The notes: generated by a model from the letters alone, not told the origin. A stretch of 64,000 nucleotides of DNA from Monodelphis domestica (GCF_027887165.1 NC_077229.1:111415520-111479519); one strand, 5' to 3'; shown: positions 31,818 to 43,860, numbered from the stretch's first letter. Translations and numbers: made by a program.

Positions 31818-31995
31818 GGGGGGGGGGGTGTAGCTAGGTGGCTCAGTGGATTAAGAGCCAGGCCTAGAGACCAGAGGTTCTAGGTTCAAATCTGGCCTCA
31901 GACACTTCCTAGCAGGGCAAGTCACTGAACTGCCATTGTCTAGCTCTTGTGCCTTAGAACCAAGACAGAAGGTAAGGGTTTAAAAAAGAAAAAAG
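31818..31995 (+). mobile_element. tRNA-derived SINE inside an L1
   Basis: Head 'gctaggtggctcagtggatt', core 'cttcctagcagggcaagtca' (part of the core is lost), end 'aagacagaaggtaagggttt' and an A-rich tail. An extra G11 run precedes the head. Confidence 0.85.
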
Positions 31996-32128
31996 CAATT
32001 TAGAACATTTTTGTGTGTGTGTGATTATTGGTAGCTTTGATTTCTTCATCTGAAAACTGCTTATCCTTTTCTTTGACCATTTGGGGAATGAATCAGCTTA
32101 TTCTTATAACTTTGATTTAGTTCTCTAG

Positions 32129-32437
32129 TGTGCAAAGAATATTTAACCTCCCCCCTTTCTGGGGTTGTGTAGGTGATGCCAACTACTCTCGACTACCTAC
32201 CTGTGTACCTGGCATGAGGCTAAATATGACCCAGAGGCTAGGTCAGACAAAGGGAGCCAAGAGGTTATAAAAAGGGCTAATCATTGTACCAAGAAATTTT
32301 CGTGCTGGGGTCTGCTGGAGGAACATGTGGAAAGTTAGATTAGGGCTCCCTTTCTATCTCTCTCTTCTCATCTACCTATTTAGGAATCTTAAACTTTTAA
32401 AATCTTAAGGACTAAGAGGCCTAATTTTATTAAAACA
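32129..32437 (+). mobile_element. 309-bp solo LTR inside an L1
   Basis: It begins TGTGCAAAG and ends TTAAAACA (TG...CA), with a TATA box (TTATAAAAAG) at about 32266. The L1 reads 'gatttagttctctag' up to it and 'ctatatatttgggaaatgag' after it, which joins as uninterrupted L1 if one copy of a 4-bp duplication (CTAG/CTAT) is removed. No internal retroviral genes are present. The strand is taken from the TATA position. Confidence 0.8.
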
Positions 32438-32711
32438 CTATATATTTGGGAAATGAGACCTTCATCAGAGAAATTTGTTATAAAATTTTCCCTCCATTTG
32501 TTTCCCTTCTAGTCTTGATGTAAATTGGTTTTGCTTTGAAATTTAATATAGTCAAAATTCTTCATTTTTATCTTGTAATGTTCACTGTCTCTTATTTGGT
32601 CATAACTTCCCTTCTCCATAGATATTTTATGTTCCCCTAATTTACTTATGGTATCACCCTTAATGTCTAAATCATATACTCATTTTGACTGTGTCTTGGT
32701 ATGGTCTATAC

Positions 32712-33159
32712 CTGTTATGGTGAACCTATGGCACATGTGCCAAAGAGGGCACAGAAAGCCCTCTCTGGGCATGCATGCCACCTACCCCCCACCCCCAGGT
32801 TCATTACTAGAAAGCCAGGGGGACTTAGTTCGAGCTGTTCCCTTTACCCCCACCATTGTATCTATGAACATTTTTTTACTTCACCCACTCCTCTGCCCAG
32901 CAGCCCAATGGGAGGCTTCCTCCCTCCCCTGTCCCTGGTAAGATGAGCAACTCACAGGTGATAGAGCTGGAGAGGAGAGGAGTAGCCAACTCTCCTCCAT
33001 ATACAGGACATTCCTTACTTCATCTACCCCTCTGCCCAACAGCCCAATGGGGGTGTTTTCTCCCTCTCCTATTTGAGGAAAGGCAGGTGGGGAGAGGGAC
33101 ACAACTCAGTTTGGGGTGGGGCATGGCACGTGATCTCTAAAAAAGTTTCACTATCTCTG
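32712..33159 (+). mobile_element. hAT miniature element, copy 1, inside an L1
   Basis: The left end (CTGTTATGGTGAACCTATGG) and the right end are the inverted terminal repeats of the family, whose best copy starts CAGTGATGGTGAACC. Target duplications GTCTATAC (32704-32711) and GCCTATAC (33160-33167) match at 7 of 8. Removing the element and one duplication restores contiguous L1 sequence. There is no transposase. Confidence 0.92.
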
Positions 33160-33565
33160 GCCTATACCTAGTTTCTGCCATACTGTTTTCCAGTTTTCTT
33201 GGCAGTTTTTTTTCCCCAAATAGTGAGTTCTTAACCCCCAAATCCTTTAAACAAATTAAACAAATACTAGATTACTACCATTATTTACCCTTATATTGTA
33301 TACTTCATCCATTCTATTGATCCACCATTCTATTTCTTAGCCAGTACCATATTGTTTTGATAATTTTATAATTTAAGATCGTATACTGCTGGGCCACCTT
33401 CCTTCACATTTAAAAAAAAATTAATTCCCATGACATTCTTGATCTTTTGTTCTTCCAGATGAATTTGGTTATTATTATTTTTCCTTATTTTATAAAATTA
33501 TTTGTTTGGTAGTTCAGCTATATATCTTTAGTATTTTTAATGTTCAAGTATTTCAATCTGAGTCT

Positions 33566-34255
33566 CTTAATAATTTATGGTTAGCTGAGATGTCCATGGT
33601 ATATAACTATCACTATCCTTAGCTCCCAGGGAGGAGTAACTGCCAGTTTTTAATAAGGATATTTAATGCCGATATACGTTCTTTCTGTTCAAATGTTACT
33701 GCTCAGCTGAGAGCTGCTGCCTTCTCCAACTATATATATATATGTAGGTAGTATGCTATACATCTGGCAGTGTAGGGGGGAGATATTTGAGAAAATGTGG
33801 TCATTGAAAGTTCTATGAGAAATCTAGAAAGAAGTTGATGGTTTGATGGTGGTCAAAATAGTAAGCTGTCAAATAGGATATGTCAGAGGAAGAGGAGCCT
33901 CAGTGAATGAAAGAAAAAAAAATTTAAGTGCTTACTGTATGCAAAATTCTAGGAATATATATAGAAAAATAAAACTGTGTGGCAAGGATATTGGTATTGT
34001 TAATGAGAAAGAGCTTCTAAGGCAGTTTAGTTCAAGTCTGTTATGATGGTAGTGCCCAGAAAATGAGAGATGGTACTGAATAATAGAAGAGTTGATGAGC
34101 TGTGCCAAAACATAAAACTAATTTCCCATTGTAATTATTCTTAATCTACATTCAGTTTGAAGTTATTAATCATGCTTATTTTAATAAACTCAATATTTTC
34201 ATTGTTTGCCATACTTTGTACTCTTTTTATCAGCCTGGCTTTTTCAGATTGGCAT
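33566..34255. other. intron-like sequence, nothing recognised
   Basis: A short TA run occurs at 33732-33743. No gene. Confidence 0.4.
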
Positions 34256-34700
34256 TGTCAACATGTATGTGGTCACTATCCCAGTTCAGGCCTCAGTTCA
34301 ATTAACAGTCTCTATCTTGCCTCCTCATCCCGCTATTCTCTCCCCACTCCAAACCATTATTCACCTGTCACAATAATATTTCAAAATGCATAGGTCACTT
34401 CCTTGGGTAATATCCTACCATTTTTTTGTAGAATAAAATAATCCTTAGCCTGGCATTAATAGCCTGACTTCAATTTATGACTGAACACTACTCCCATTTA
34501 TGTACTCTAGGAATTTCAGTCAACTGGGACTATTACTTGGTTGCTTGTCTTCTTCCAGCTCCATGTAGACTTTGCCTCCATTACCTGGGAAATACCCATA
34601 TAATATCTCAGAAATCTCTTCTTTTTGTGGCTACTATTCTCCCTCCCCAATTGGAAATGATTATTCCTCTTTCAAATTTTCACACAAACTTAAGTTGAAT
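34256..34700 (+). mobile_element. LINE-derived fragment, probably L2-type
   Basis: C/T-rich text with 'ccttagcctggcattaatag' and 'tcagaaatctcttctttttg' fits a degraded L2 ORF2 C-terminus. Confidence 0.4.
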
Positions 34701-35106
34701 GGGAAATTAGAATATCAGGCTAAACCTGTATCTGATTAAGAGCTCACCCAACAAGTGGACATGTAGTTTTTGCTTGAAAGACATAAAGTGAAGGAGAACT
34801 CCCACTACTTTTCAAGACAACCTATTTCACTTTTTGTTGTAAGAAATTAATCCTTTTTGTTAAGCCAAAATCTGCCTAGAGAAGCAACTTCAATTACCTT
34901 GTTCCAGATTCTGCTACCTAGGGCCAAGCTGGAAAAATTTTAAATTTTTATTTCATATTACAATCCTTTACTTGAAAAACACCATGTCATTTCTTTAGAA
35001 TGTGTTTGATTTCTACTTTGTATCATTTATTTACATCTTATTCATTCCCTCCTACTATCCCACCTTCTCCCTTAAATTGTGAGCATCTTGATCAGGTAGT
35101 TTTCTT

Positions 35107-35108
<2 letters not shown>
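34701..35108. other. intron-like sequence with possible L2 tail
   Basis: 'ccttaaattgtgagcatctt' at about 35069 is an L2-like 3' phrase. Otherwise nothing. Confidence 0.35.

Positions 35109-35183
<75 letters not shown>
35109..35183 (+). repeat. (TG)37 microsatellite
   Basis: An uninterrupted run of about 37 TG units. It is the longest pure dinucleotide run in the window and is expected to be polymorphic and able to adopt Z-DNA. Confidence 0.97.
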
Positions 35184-35185
<2 letters not shown>

Positions 35186-35878
35186 TAAATAAAAGAGCCA
35201 GTATATTAAAAGAGCTGGAACTGGAATTTGGATCCCTTATATAGTAATTTCACATGAGGGAGACATGAAAAAAGTTCCAGAGGAAGGAAAGAGAATAAGA
35301 GCAGAAATTGGCCTTCCATTTAAAATTTCCTGAGTAGTTACTTCTTTCTAGAAAGCCTTTCTTTTAGACCAGTAGCCTTTTTGCCTCAGACATACCTAGC
35401 TGCCTTCAGAGGACATAGGAGACTACTTCATCAACCCAGAACACAAAGTCCTTCATCACTGAGGCAGGCCACTGGAAGAGCAGCAATAATCAGTTTATTG
35501 TTTGCATGACTCCCATTCCAAAAGCAAAAGATCTAAGTGCCTTCATGTGTGAATGAAAACTTGATGCCTTGCTCATATAAGCATATACTACTTTTGACAA
35601 ACACTTAAATTCTATATTTGTGTTTTTAAATTTATTTTGAATCTTATGTTATTACAGGACAAACCTAAATAAGGCTTCATCCAATGGGTTCAAGGTTAAA
35701 ATGTAAATAAAATCCAATTTCAAGACATTTTACTAATTTAAGAAATTAGAACACAATTTTTAAAAATTCAGAAGTTATGAAATGTAACTCAACATTTATC
35801 AAGTCAGTATTCAAAAAACCTTAACTTGAAGATAGTCATCCTATTGATAATAGACAATAGATAGATTGATAATAGAAA
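35184..35878. other. intron-like sequence, nothing recognised
   Basis: No exon or repeat is recognised. This is a candidate single-copy stretch. Confidence 0.4.
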
Positions 35879-35879
35879 G

Positions 35880-36710
35880 ATAGGATATTAGAGCTGAAAG
35901 AATCTTAAATCGTTTATTCCTCATTCTCCACTTCCCTGTTAGAGATGGGGAAAGTCAAGCCCTTAGACAGGCAGAGGGTCAGAGGGGTCAGAGAGGGTCA
36001 GTTTTGCTTTTTACAGAGCAAAACACTAATGCCCAGGAGAGTTAAATAAATTGCAGAAGGTCATAGTCTGCTACTTGTACTGAGCTAGAATTGGGACTTG
36101 AGTCTTTTGTGCTTCAAAAGTAAGGAATGAGATAAGAGAATTAGAGATGGAAAAGATGGTAAGAACCATCTCTTCTAACCTTTACATTCTTTATGTGAAG
36201 CTGAGGCCCAAAGAAAGAGATATACAGTGACTTTCCTAAGGCCACAAATTAAGTGGCAGAACACAGGCCCTCTGGCAACACATCTTCCCCTTGCTACCAC
36301 TTTGTATTTAATAGGCTCAGATTTCTGAGTTAATCAAATTTTTGAGTACCTTTTGCTTTGCCAATTGTAATAATTTTCTAATTGGACCCCTTGCTTTTAC
36401 TCTGTCTAGTCTCTCCACTAGAGAGTCAGAGTAGGAAGGGATGTCAGTGGCCATCTAGTACAATCTGTACCTGAATCATTCTTCCTTGTATTAAGTTGGA
36501 ATCTGACTCTATAGGATATTATATTTAGGAATAACAGTTTCCTAGAGACCATCTAGTCTAACCTCATCTTGCTGATAAAGAAACAGGCCTAGAAAAATTG
36601 AATTATTTGCCCAAAGTTATATAGTAGTAAATGATACAGGAAGGACTTGAGCTTGGATTTTCTAACTCCAAAGCCAGTGTTCTTTCCACACTCCACACAG
36701 ACATGGCTCC
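35880..36710 (-). mobile_element. cluster of three antisense MIR copies
   Basis: Segments at about 35880-36115, 36125-36300 and 36420-36710 each carry degraded MIR antisense phrases ('gaaagagatatacagtgact', 'accatctagtctaacctcat', 'cccagtgttctttccaca'-like). Confidence 0.6.
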
Positions 36711-38380
36711 TCACCTAGCTTCTGAAACCAGGCTGAACAAATATAATTCCTTTTCCATGTAATAGCCCCTGAAAAGCTTGAAGACAGTAACCATATCTAA
36801 ACATCCTTAATTCTTTCAACACAGCCTCATTATTATATCCTTTTATCTTAGTTGACTCCCTGGGTATGTGTTGCTTTATCAGTGGCTTTCCTGTAGTGTT
36901 ATGCCTAGAAATGAACACCAGATGTAGTTAAGTCAATGGAGAATGCAGAGAAGCATTTACTTCACTTATTCGGGATGCTAAAATCTCTTAATGAAGCCTG
37001 ATGGCCTTAGCTTTTTTGCTCAATATTTTGGTTAGTATGTCATATCTTGTGTTTCTGAAATGGTATGTTTTTTTTTTTAAGTTTTATTCTGAATTTAAAT
37101 TTTAAAAAGAACTTTGTTGTAACCACAGCAGATTCCATTCTGTATGGAACCATAAATCTCCACGAAATTGATTTTTAAAAAAATTCAAGTTCACAACAAT
37201 AATTATGCTAGAACTATTAACTATTAAGTTTATAAAATTGGTTTTGACCTATTAAATGTTTTATTAACTCAGCTTTGTTTAATATACAAATATTAATGCC
37301 ATAAAAATGCTAACAACAAGGTCCAAAGACCTTTCTCAGAGGCACTACATTGCCATTCTTCATCCAGGAAGGTTCGTCCATCCATGTTTGGGTCATTAAA
37401 CTAATTTTGAATTTACCTAATTGTAAGACTATCTGCATCTTATCCACAAGGTTAACACAAAAGACTCTCTCAAATGCCTTGCTTAAACATTATAGCATTT
37501 CCCTGAATCTAAGGCTAAGTAAAGTAAACCTTTTGTAAGAAAAAAATGGGGAAAGAAAGAAATGAAGTTAATTTAGTTTGGCATAACTTGTCAAAGACAT
37601 TTGGGCTCTTCGTAATAATTACTGCTTTTTTAGATGTTCACCAACCATCCTTTCTCTAAACATTGGTTCTGTAAATTCATCAGGAGTCTGAGTGAAATTT
37701 AGTTTTCAAACTCTACCCTTTTTTGAAAAGTAGAGCAATTTTTTTTCCTCCAATCTTTTGACACTTCTGTTTTCCATGGTCTTTGGAAGAAAGGAAGGTT
37801 TATTGTCTCTAAACATTGGTTCAGCTATTATAAAGCCATTTTATTTTATGATGTAATTCATTTGGGCTTGGTGATTTGTACAATGTGTAAAATAATGAAG
37901 ACAGTATTGAAATGGTAGACTTCGGGAATCAGGTTAGGTAAAGCCAGAAGGAAGGTGATGGACAGAGGTAATGAAGAAGACCAAAACATGGTTGGTAAAA
38001 GTCAGGGAAAAGGAAAGGCAGAAGAATAGAGATCTAGTTACAAGAAAATACTGAAGTGAAATGCCAACTAAAAGCACTTGATTCTTCATTGTTACAGAAA
38101 AGAACCTTAACAGAACTCTGGTTTAATTAATCTGATTATTTTTTCTAAATGGAGATTATTGATGCTTTGGTAGCTCCCTCATTTCATTTTCATTTGTATA
38201 CCTTAGATTCCTTTTCATCTTTTGTGAATCTTAGCCATGTTTTCCATTAACCTGTGAAAGTTCTAATTAATTTTTTTAGGCCTTTTGATTCTTTCAATGT
38301 TATGGATACCACTGTAATAGTTGATTTTTTTTTAGTACTTAGGCTTTGAAAACTTTATTCACAATGGACTTATGGGTAGA
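36711..38380. other. intron-like sequence, nothing recognised
   Basis: About 1.7 kb with no gene. A minus-strand 67-codon frame at 36715-36918 has no motif. Some phrases ('cttaatgaagcctgatggcc', 'cttctctcaaatgccttgc'-like at 37461-37484) hint at an old CR1-like LINE, but too weakly to call. Confidence 0.35.
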
Positions 38381-38384
38381 ATAA

Positions 38385-38540
38385 TATAAGAATCATCCTT
38401 ATTTTACAAATGTAGATGTGTAAACTAAGACTCTTGAGGAGGGAAAGTGATTTGCCTATGGCAGCTTAGCTAGTAAGTAGAAGAAATAGAATGAGAGCTT
38501 TGCTAAAAACACCTGTGTTCTTTCTACTCTTAGGTTACCA
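38385..38540 (-). mobile_element. MIR
   Basis: 'atccttattttacaaatgta' and 'gcctatggcagcttagctag' give an antisense MIR. Confidence 0.6.
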
Positions 38541-38885
38541 ATTGGTATGTCTACATCTTAAGTCTCATTCTTGATACATGACTGGCTATCTCTTTTCTGG
38601 TCTTATGAATCTTTGATAATCTTTCATGCTACTTCTCATACATAATTTATCATTAGTGTTCTGCAGTCTAAGTAAGCCTCGCAAGAGGATTTTCATTGTT
38701 TTTTGGATTATTTGTAAATTTGATTCTTCCAGGCTTGTGGAGAATTTTGGGGCCATGACAACTCAAATGGAAATCCCATTAAGAAAAAACAACCTTCTGG
38801 CAAGATTTTTTTGTGTGTGTGATGTGTACTTCTAACTCCACATTTCTAAGATTCTATTTGTACATTTCTTGAAAAAGTTCCCTAA
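38541..38885. other. unassigned sequence, possibly old CR1-type LINE
   Basis: 'cctcgcaagaggattttcat' and nearby text have a CR1-like feel, but no motif supports it. Confidence 0.3.
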
Positions 38886-39222
38886 CTACATGGTAAAGTG
38901 GATAGAGCACTGAACTCAGGAAGACAAGTTTAAATCCAACTGCTGACAGTTACTAGCTGTAACTTTTATATGAGACTCCTCTATGCCAAAAGCAACCCCT
39001 CCATCTGTGCTATCTTTGATTCCATCAAGCAACTTTTCTTTTATTTGCACCTCCCCTTTCTCTCTTCCCCACCAAACATTTAATCACCTTCCTCAGTTTC
39101 CTCATCTGTAAAATGGAGATAATAACCTTACCTTTCAAGGTTCTTGTAATATTTATAGAGCATTTTGCAGACTTTGTAGATGATCTATAAATGCTAACTG
39201 TTCTAACATTACTCCCAGTTAT
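38886..39222 (+). mobile_element. CORE-SINE with a 120-bp unrelated insert
   Basis: The head and core are at 38886-38965 ('ggtaaagtggatagagcact', 'gacagttactagctgtaa'). The rest resumes at about 39086 ('cctcagtttcctcatctgta') and ends at about 39222. The insert at 38966-39085 has no family I recognise. Confidence 0.65.
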
Positions 39223-40060
39223 GAGAGTTAGTACCAAAAATGTCCTCCCCATGGAGCACAATAGAATACTGATTGGTCTAAAATGATTTTTTCAAAAAAC
39301 ACTGCCCAAGGGAGTATAATTCAAAGCTGGTGGTGCATCATTGGTTCAGTTCCTTTGTAAAATCAGCAGGTTGCTGTATCTTCAGGACTGTGTGTTCATG
39401 CATATATGCATATTCATGAGCACAGTTGCATATTCAAGTGTGTGATATAATTTAGCATTTCAATGTAATGGTTGATAAATTTCTTTCTTTTATGAAACAA
39501 AACAAAAAAAATCCCCCAAATGTCTTTTCTGTCACTTTTGTTCTTTCTGCTGCTTGAAAGATATAACAGCAGAACAGCTGGAGCAAAAGTTTGTGTACTT
39601 TCTTTAAAGCTTCACCACCCCTTTCTGCCCTCTTTGCTAACTGAAGTATTTTAATAGTTAGAAATAGTTGATAAACTAACATTCAGCATTTATATGGTTT
39701 GGTTCATGTATGATTTCTTAAACTTTTGCTTTGGCAACTTTCACTTCCCTATTAAAAGCAAGTCATCAAACTAATATCTTGTAACATATCTTTAAAATGC
39801 CCTAGTGTAGCTTATTTGTAAAGCACTTTATCTTTTGAAATAAAGCAATTGTTACACATGAATAAGCTTAGACATTGTTTACAATGGTTGTCTTTAAAAG
39901 TGCAACCTTTAATTCAGCAGTTAATTTTGTGTCAACAGAATTGTTTTGGGCATTTTTTATAAAAGCTTCTCTATTATTGGCAAGCTTTTGGAATGTCTTG
40001 GGGGTCAGAAACCTCACTTTTCTGTAATATCTTAAAGTATATTTTGCCTTTTAGGCAACT
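39223..40060. other. intron-like sequence, nothing recognised
   Basis: No exon, RNA or repeat recognised. Confidence 0.4.
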
Positions 40061-40064
40061 GTTT

Positions 40065-40268
40065 GTTTCCTTTCTTTTTAAATTCTTACCTTATGTATAA
40101 GAATCCATTATAAGTATCAATTCTAAGGCAGAAGAGTTGTAAGAGGTAGGTAATTGAGATTAAGTAATTTTTGCCTAGGTCGCATAATTAGGAAGTGTCT
40201 GAGACTACATTTGAACTTGGGATTTCCTGTCTCCAGGCCTGGGGTTCTATCCAAGGGAGCAACTGCTC
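40065..40268 (-). mobile_element. tRNA-derived SINE, diverged
   Basis: 'caattctaaggcagaagagt' (end block), then 'aattaggaagtgtctgagac' and 'gtctccaggcctggggttct'. Confidence 0.75.
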
Positions 40269-40780
40269 CCTTAATTTTCATGAATTTTGACTATAAAACT
40301 GGGGGGGAGGGGAGTGCCACAAAGATGCTTAAGAAAACCTTAAAAACCAAACAACTCTTTAGAAAACCAAACATTTGAAGGTGTGACCATAGCTGACCTT
40401 TCTATAGGTTTGGTGAGGCTGAGAGGTTGGGGTTTTGCCTAGTATCATTTGGCTAGAAACATCAAAGTCCAAACATGGACTCTCAAGTCTAGTGTGCTTT
40501 GCATAATAAGGTGTCACTTTGTGACAAAACAATAACAGTTTATAGAACACTAATAAAGTTAGAAGAAAGTGAAAATAATGCCCAAAATTTAAAAACACAT
40601 TTGAAAAAAATCATTCAGCTTATATTAAGGAAAACAAAACCCACCTTCCCTACAATTCTACACTAGAACATGCTCTTATTTAGTTCCGTATACCCTGCTT
40701 CTTGGCATTTAATCAACAAGTGCCAAATGTGACAGGCAGTGTTCTTGGCCTTGGGAATAAAATATAAAAGCTACATAGAG
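40269..40780. other. unassigned sequence
   Basis: A partial L2 tail antisense is suggested near 40690-40770 ('aatcaacaagtgccaaatgt'). Otherwise nothing. Confidence 0.35.
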
Positions 40781-40787
40781 CATGTTT

Positions 40788-41016
40788 TGGTTCAGTCATT
40801 TTTTTCAGTCATGTCCAACTCTTTGTGGCTCAGATTGATTTGCCATTTCCTTCTCCATTTCACACTGCAGATGAAGAAACTTGAGGCAAACAGGGTTAAG
40901 TGACTTGTCTAGGGTCACATAGCTAGTTAGAGTCTGAGACAGGATTTGAATCCATGAAGATGAATATTCCAGATTCCAAGCCCTCTGTCTATCCACTGTA
41001 CCACCCAGCTGTCCAT
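40788..41016 (-). mobile_element. RTE-tailed SINE
   Basis: 'cagtcatgtccaactctttg' (tail), 'gagggtcacatagctagt'-like core and the head 'ctgtaccacccagctgtcca'. The 9-bp repeat AGCATGTTT flanks it (40779-40787 and 41017-41025). Confidence 0.88.
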
Positions 41017-41430
41017 AGCATGTTTATAATTGAGAGGGAGCATGTATATATACATCCACATGCATAAACATATGCATATATAATACATATATTAAATACA
41101 AACTAATTTAGGTGGAGAATTGGGATATTGGAAAGCTTCTAGAAAGAGGGGACACTTCGGTTGCACACTGAAGAGAGGTAGAAGAAAGAAAGAAGAGTGT
41201 TCTCTTGGAAAAATGGGAGATGGCCTGAGAAATGGCATAGGGCGAGACAGAATATCATCTTTGGGGAGTGGCAGGTAGGCCAATTTGGCAATAATATAAC
41301 TTGGGTAAGAGAGAAGTAGCTGGTATGGTAGCTCAAAGGACAGAATATACTAGACTTATATATACTAGAATCAGGAAGACCTGAGTTCAAATGCAATGAA
41401 GTTATGGAGTATCTTTATTGAAATATTTGG
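41017..41430. other. unassigned sequence with a SINE remnant
   Basis: A SINE phrase occurs at about 41340-41395 ('agaatcaggaagacctgagt'). The rest is unrecognised. Confidence 0.4.
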
Positions 41431-41434
41431 GAAA

Positions 41435-41590
41435 AAATGCTGAATTTGGAATCAGGATCTGGGTTCAAATTTCTGCTGTGACCTGGTAGGTGTGATCTTG
41501 AGCAAGTCATTTTAGCAAGTACGCTTTCTGGATCTCTCTTTTCTCCTCAATGAAATGATGTTCTATGATCCTTTCAGCTCTCTACCTTTG
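41435..41590 (+). mobile_element. MIR
   Basis: 'aatttggaatcaggatctgg' and 'gtgatcttgagcaagtcatt' give a plus-oriented MIR. Confidence 0.65.
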
Positions 41591-41608
41591 ATCATATATA
41601 TATGATCA
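41589..41608. repeat. 20-bp perfect palindrome
   Basis: TGATCATATATATATGATCA equals its own reverse complement. It may simply reflect a short TA run between two TGATCA sites. Confidence 0.95.
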
Positions 41609-41839
41609 TTTTAATCTTGAGGAAACATGCAGATAGTTTTAAGAGTACCAGTTTTAGACCAGGGCTGGATGGTCTCTTAGTGTAATCATTTGAAGAAGAG
41701 AAAACTAGGTGTGATGTGTGGATTAGATGAAGATGTGAATGAGGCTAGAGAAGAATTCAATAGCTGTCATCAGATATTAGAAGAGTCATTTTACTTGGTC
41801 TTGAAGATAAGAACTGTGGGGGGTAATGAGGAAGAAATT

Positions 41840-42062
41840 GCATAAATGCAGCTTTTGACTTAATGTAATAAAACCTTCCTAATTATGAGAGCTGTCCAGA
41901 ATGGGCTTCCCTGTGAGATGGAGATTCCCATCACTGAAAGTCTAAAAGTAGAGACTGATCCCATATTGTCAGGAATATTATAGAGCAGATACCTGTTCAG
42001 ATTTGGGTTTGACTAACATCTGCAGTCCTTTCCAACTGTGAAATTGTGGCCAAAAAGCCAAC
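41840..42062 (+). mobile_element. CR1/L3-type LINE 3' end
   Basis: 'aaaccttcctaattatgaga', 'gagctgtccagaatgggctt' and 'gcagtcctttccaactgtga' are in CR1/L3 3' order. Confidence 0.7.
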
Positions 42063-42074
42063 TCAAATGCCCTT

Positions 42075-42232
42075 ATTTTAAATCCCAGCTAGTTTATGAA
42101 CAAGTCAGTCATCCTCATTGAACCTCACTTTTCTCATTTGTGTTTCTCTCCTACCTCATAGATTTATTGTGAAGAATAGTGTTAAGAAATGTTTTGTAAA
42201 TGTTAATAATAATAATGCTATCTAAATGTCAG
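42075..42232 (+). mobile_element. MIR/CORE-SINE
   Basis: A degraded core, then 'tgttttgtaaatgttaataa'. Confidence 0.55.
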
Positions 42233-42800
42233 CTTATCATCATAAGCATAGCTGGGACCAAGGCTGTATGTAGCAGGTGATGGTTCCATCCCTCATTTAA
42301 ATGCTGATCATATATTTAAATACTCCAGTTCTTCCATTTGGTCAGCTGATGCTTTTCTCCCCTCCCCCAAACACTATCAGCTGCTGATTCATGCTGATGA
42401 GCTAGGATAAATAGCTAGTCAGCACTTTAGTGTAGTCAGGCTTATGAGAGTTTCTATCAAATCATTGACTCCCCCATCTTGTGATAGTGGAGCAGTGGAT
42501 TTGTTAGATTAAAAACCGAGCTTCCTTCTAGGTTCTGTTTTTTTCATCTTCTACTCCACCTCCTGCCCTTATACACAAATCTATACAATCACAAGTTTTC
42601 ATTATTGGCTAAATGCTAATCATCTTGTTCTTCATGATCCTGTGGACCTACTGTCCTGTGTTTTCTTGGCAAGAATATAGACTGGTCTGCCATGACCAAT
42701 GAGAGTACTAAAATGTGTGCTAAAACATTCAGTTGGTTTAATTTGTTGTATTGTGCTTCTGAAAGGGCTATATGATGTTGAGTAAATCCTTTAACTTAAA
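42233..42800. other. unassigned sequence with a SINE tail remnant
   Basis: A short RTE-type SINE tail is suggested at about 42630-42700 ('gttttcttggcaagaatata'). No gene. Confidence 0.35.
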
Positions 42801-42804
42801 TCTG

Positions 42805-43290
42805 AGTTTGAACCTGTAAAACTAGTACCAGGGTTTCATTGCCTTGACCACTGATTTGGATAGGAGAGGTGAGAGTGAGAAGTCAAGAATTGAAATCTTG
42901 GTTGTGAGTCTAGGTTGCTGGGAGGATGTTGATGCCTCAGTGTCAGTAAGGAAAAAGAAAGGTAACAATTCAATTTGAGACATGGTGAGTTTGCAAGACT
43001 TGGGAGACATCCATTCTGAGATGTCAAATAGATATGGAGAGCAGGGACTGGAAGTTAGCAGACAGTTTTGGGCTGAATAAATAGATCCAAGAATTTTTTA
43101 TGTAGAATTCAAAACTGAATCCATTATTGCTGAGGAGATCACCAAGTGAATAGTGTGGACAGAGAAGAGAAAAAGACACAAATGATAAATGGAAGCCAGA
43201 CTGTAAGGAATTAAGAGTGAGGGAAAGAAAGTGGAAGTACCTGTTGTAGATGGTCTTTTCCAGTAGGTTAGCCACAAAAGCAATACTATG
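42805..43290 (-). mobile_element. L2-type LINE ORF2 fragment
   Basis: 'agtgagaagtcaagaattga', 'ctgaggagatcaccaagtga' and 'gtggacagagaagagaaaaa' are antisense L2 blocks around and after the RT catalytic region. Confidence 0.65.
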
Positions 43291-43860
43291 TGAGTTGAAT
43301 TTGCATGGAAAATTTAAGTTAATGTTATGAGAAGACTTCTGTCATTTCTTATGACATGTAGCCTGAGAAAATTTGTACACATTAATGGTGTAGTTATGCA
43401 CACATTATTTTGATGCATATAAGTTTGAATTGCCTCAGTGTGAGGTTTTTTTTTTTTTAAGATTCTATGTTTTCAGTTACCTTAAATTCTTTTGTACTCT
43501 AATCTCAAGAGGTTTACTTTGAATCACCCTTGCTTTTTCCTTTATATCATTTCAGGTAACTTGCTTCTGATCTCAGGAATTATGGCTTTGTTCCCCAGGC
43601 AAGGGTGCCCTCCTCTTGCTATTTTTTTATGGCATTGCCTGAGGCCTCATTTCCTTGATGGTGCCTGGATTTGCAGTTTGATCCTAGTAAGATGTAGTTG
43701 GGGATAATACCTTCATCTAATGTATGATAAAAAGTAACTTCAATTTGGTACCTGTGGTAAAAGGACAAAAGCAAGTTGATCATAGCAACCTTTTACTTGA
43801 CAACAGAAATTCTCACCTCTAGTCACTGGCGAATAAGAGAATAACTGTTTCTGTTAAAGT
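43291..43860. other. intron-like sequence, nothing recognised
   Basis: A T-run occurs at about 43447-43458. A 71-codon plus frame at 43492-43707 has no recognisable motif. Confidence 0.4.

Larger units (their letters stand above)
30985..33565 (-). mobile_element. L1 with three nested insertions
   Basis: Antisense L1 runs from the 3' UTR ('catgcaaaacatatttccat') through the ORF2 C-terminus ('ttggccaatctgatatgtgc'-like at 31739-31758, then 'cttcatctgaaaactgctta'), and onward to 'cctagtttctgccatactgt' and 'tttcttagccagtaccatat'. Three younger elements split it: a SINE at about 31820-31995, an LTR at 32129-32437 and a hAT element at 32712-33159. The L1 reads continuously across the LTR and hAT junctions. 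Confidence 0.88.

Noticed and set aside
41589..41608. 20-bp palindrome as a binding site
   Set aside because: Mostly a TA run between two TGATCA motifs, so chance or microsatellite slippage explains it.
42478..42600. Possible short exon near 'cccccatcttgtgatagtgg'
   Set aside because: No consensus splice sites with a maintained frame could be paired.
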